NCBI RefSeq assembly: GCF_007744675.1
Contig: NZ_CP036269.1
Span: 3,203,546-3,267,545, forward strand
From: Gimesia alba
GTDB taxonomy: Bacteria; Planctomycetota; Planctomycetia; Planctomycetales; Planctomycetaceae
Direction: 5' to 3'
DNA length: 64,000 nt
A program made the position numbers and the translations under genes. Under the pieces are notes generated by a model. The model had not been told where the DNA came from, searched no databases, and saw only the letters and a list, made by a program, of their open reading frames with translations. The stretch's first letter is position 1, and the number at the start of each line of letters is the position of its first letter. Shown piece after piece: positions 62,861-64,000 of the stretch.

Positions 62861-63376
62861 TCAGGATTGGATGATCGTATCTACAGGTTGTCGCATTTCG
62901 TGAAAATCCTGCTGGTGCAGGAAGACCGTTTGCCAGCTATGGGAGCGAGATCGCATTTTCAAGCGGTATTCATCGATTTTGACCAGATAAAACGCATACA
63001 GGCTCCCCTTGTAGGCGAACAGGGTTTCCAGATTGTTAGACATGGAATTCGGCGGAAGTTGATAGGCGAAGACGAGTGCGGAGATGAAGCCTTCTCCGAA
63101 CAGTTCCTGCCACTGCTGGAGCCCTTGAATATCCTCGATGGTAGCCCAGTTCTCCCAGCGACGACTTTGTCGTTGGTCTGGAGAGATTTCCGTTCTGCCT
63201 TTGACATCCACCAGAAGATTGGGGCCTTGATGTGAATAAACAATAAAATCCAGCGATTTGATGGAGGCGTTTTGCGCCAGGGCTCTGCGTTTCTCGTCGA
63301 CTGCCACATAGGGGACTTTTGCAGCACGAAGGTAGTCTTCAAACGCGGCGTCGTAATGGTTGCGACGGATGACCAT
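62861..63376 (-). CDS. HYExAFE-family protein
   Basis: This protein of about 171 residues starts at ATG 63376 (GGGGAG upstream). The family signature is NHYDAAFEDYLRA at the N-terminus, matching the HYExAFE motif that gives this planctomycete-associated family its name. Residues 45-75 (FIVYSHQGPNLLVDVKGRTE) hold an Asp and Lys resembling PD-(D/E)xK nuclease folds (LDF...VDVKGR), so a nuclease-like core is possible. No partner is visible. The frame extends to 63403 without a good ribosome site. Confidence 0.8.
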   Translation of the reverse strand: MVIRRNHYDAAFEDYLRAAKVPYVAVDEKRRALAQNASIKSLDFIVYSHQGPNLLVDVKGRTEISPDQRQSRRWENWATIEDIQGLQQWQELFGEGFISALVFAYQLPPNSMSNNLETLFAYKGSLYAFYLVKIDEYRLKMRSRSHSWQTVFLHQQDFHEMRQPVDTIIQS

Positions 63377-63515
63377 GAGCCGAATATCTCCCCATGAATT
63401 CACAAGATGAGAACTGATCTTATGTGAATGGTATGGGGTTTTACTGTAAATGTCTATAGTGGCTGCGGGGTTTCAGGCATCCAGCGATAGAATGTGAGGA
63501 TTCGAGGAAGAGATG

Positions 63516-64000
63516 TTATTCGAGCATTCCCCGTACAAATTCAGTTAATTCTTCTTCTTTGACCGCGGTTTGAGTACCTGTCTGTAGTTCTTTGACTTGC
63601 CAAACCTGGTCTTCAAATTCATCAGTTCCTGCGAGAATCACGATCTTGAATCCATGCCGATTCGCGTATTTGAACTGTTTTTTGATCGCTTTGGTGTCCG
63701 GATAGACTTCCACGTTGAATCCGTTCAATCGCAGTTCCCGGGCCAGTCTGAGATATTCCGGAGTATAAGCGGCGTCCATTTGCGAGACCAGAATCGGGGC
63801 CGGAGTCGAAACGTCTGGCAGCATGTTGAGTTCCTGCATTGCCGCCAGCAAACGATCCAGTCCCAGGCTGGCTCCTACGCCCGGTAATTGTTGCGTCGTG
63901 AACAGTTCGGCCAGATTATCATAGCGTCCGCCTGAGCAGACGCTTCCAATCTTTGGTAACGCGTCTAGAAACGTTTCGTAAATAGTGCCGGTGTAATAAT
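63516..64000 (-). CDS. hisS: Histidyl-tRNA synthetase, C-terminal part
   Basis: The gene runs off the right end of the window, so only the 3' part is present, about 160 codons. It includes YYTGTIYETF, the CSGGRYDNL motif and motif 3 GVGASLGLDRLL of class II HisRS, then the C-terminal anticodon-binding domain (ILVSQMDAAY... VILAGTDEFED). The enzyme charges tRNA-His. Leftward, 112 nt upstream of the HYExAFE gene. The visible M at 63851 is internal. Confidence 0.93.
   Translation of the reverse strand, partial: YYTGTIYETFLDALPKIGSVCSGGRYDNLAELFTTQQLPGVGASLGLDRLLAAMQELNMLPDVSTPAPILVSQMDAAYTPEYLRLARELRLNGFNVEVYPDTKAIKKQFKYANRHGFKIVILAGTDEFEDQVWQVKELQTGTQTAVKEEELTEFVRGMLE

Noticed and set aside
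1..64000. tRNA, rRNA, CRISPR, insertion sequence or prophage
   Set aside because: I looked for tRNA T-loops, regular spaced repeats, transposase and integrase motifs, and found none.

Overview
The window looks like ordinary chromosome of a planctomycete, most like the Gimesia/Planctomycetaceae group. The evidence is the protein set: secreted PQQ-type beta-propellers, a duplicated DUF1080 lipoprotein, BatA/VWA/DUF4175 envelope proteins, a HYExAFE-family protein, several large Ser/Thr kinases and an FHA-cyclase. Base composition is moderate and even, and I see no tRNA, rRNA, CRISPR array, transposase or attachment site. The two ends cut through genes: a beta-sandwich surface protein on the left and hisS on the right.

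Layout. 1-6.4 kb: end of a surface protein, two adjacent TatA-type genes, an unrecognised gene and a large secreted beta-propeller protein. 6.9-14.6 kb: membrane and glycosylation genes (two multi-TM glycosyltransferase-like proteins, a GT2 and a methyltransferase coupled by an ATGA overlap, and a YfhO-type protein). 14.8-18.8 kb: four leftward metabolic genes (nitrilase-family amidase, YdjM-type membrane hydrolase, HisN-like phosphatase, LarA-like protein). 19.3-22.6 kb: a SWIM-SNF2 helicase. 22.6-32.1 kb: a leftward envelope cluster of a lipoprotein, a BatA/VWA protein, a VWA/GATase-like protein and a DUF4175 protein with about 500 residues of low complexity. 32.4-34.7 kb: pyrB overlapping a dihydroorotase-like gene that has lost most metal ligands. 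34.8-38.2 kb: a receptor kinase with a predicted extracytoplasmic beta-helix, divergent from a pseudo-receiver protein. 38.1-46 kb: leftward gyrA, rmlB, ugd, prfB (with a +1 programmed frameshift) and a DUF1080 lipoprotein.

46.4-51.5 kb is the most system-like part. A kinase with a dCache sensor, an FHA-GAF-class III cyclase, a 51-residue small protein and a single-domain response regulator all point rightward and end at a perfect 12-bp terminator hairpin. 51.7-56.2 kb holds two leftward secreted or membrane proteins of unknown role. 56.5-60.4 kb returns to signalling (GAF protein, M50 protease, GAF/HD-GYP phosphodiesterase). 60.5-64 kb holds a lipoprotein, a FabF-like ketosynthase, a small membrane protein, a HYExAFE protein and hisS.

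I do not see a mobile or defence island. The best candidates for something undescribed are the 46-51 kb signalling cassette with its small protein, the kinase/beta-helix receptor and the pyrB-linked pseudo-dihydroorotase. All functions come from motif reading; no database search was run.
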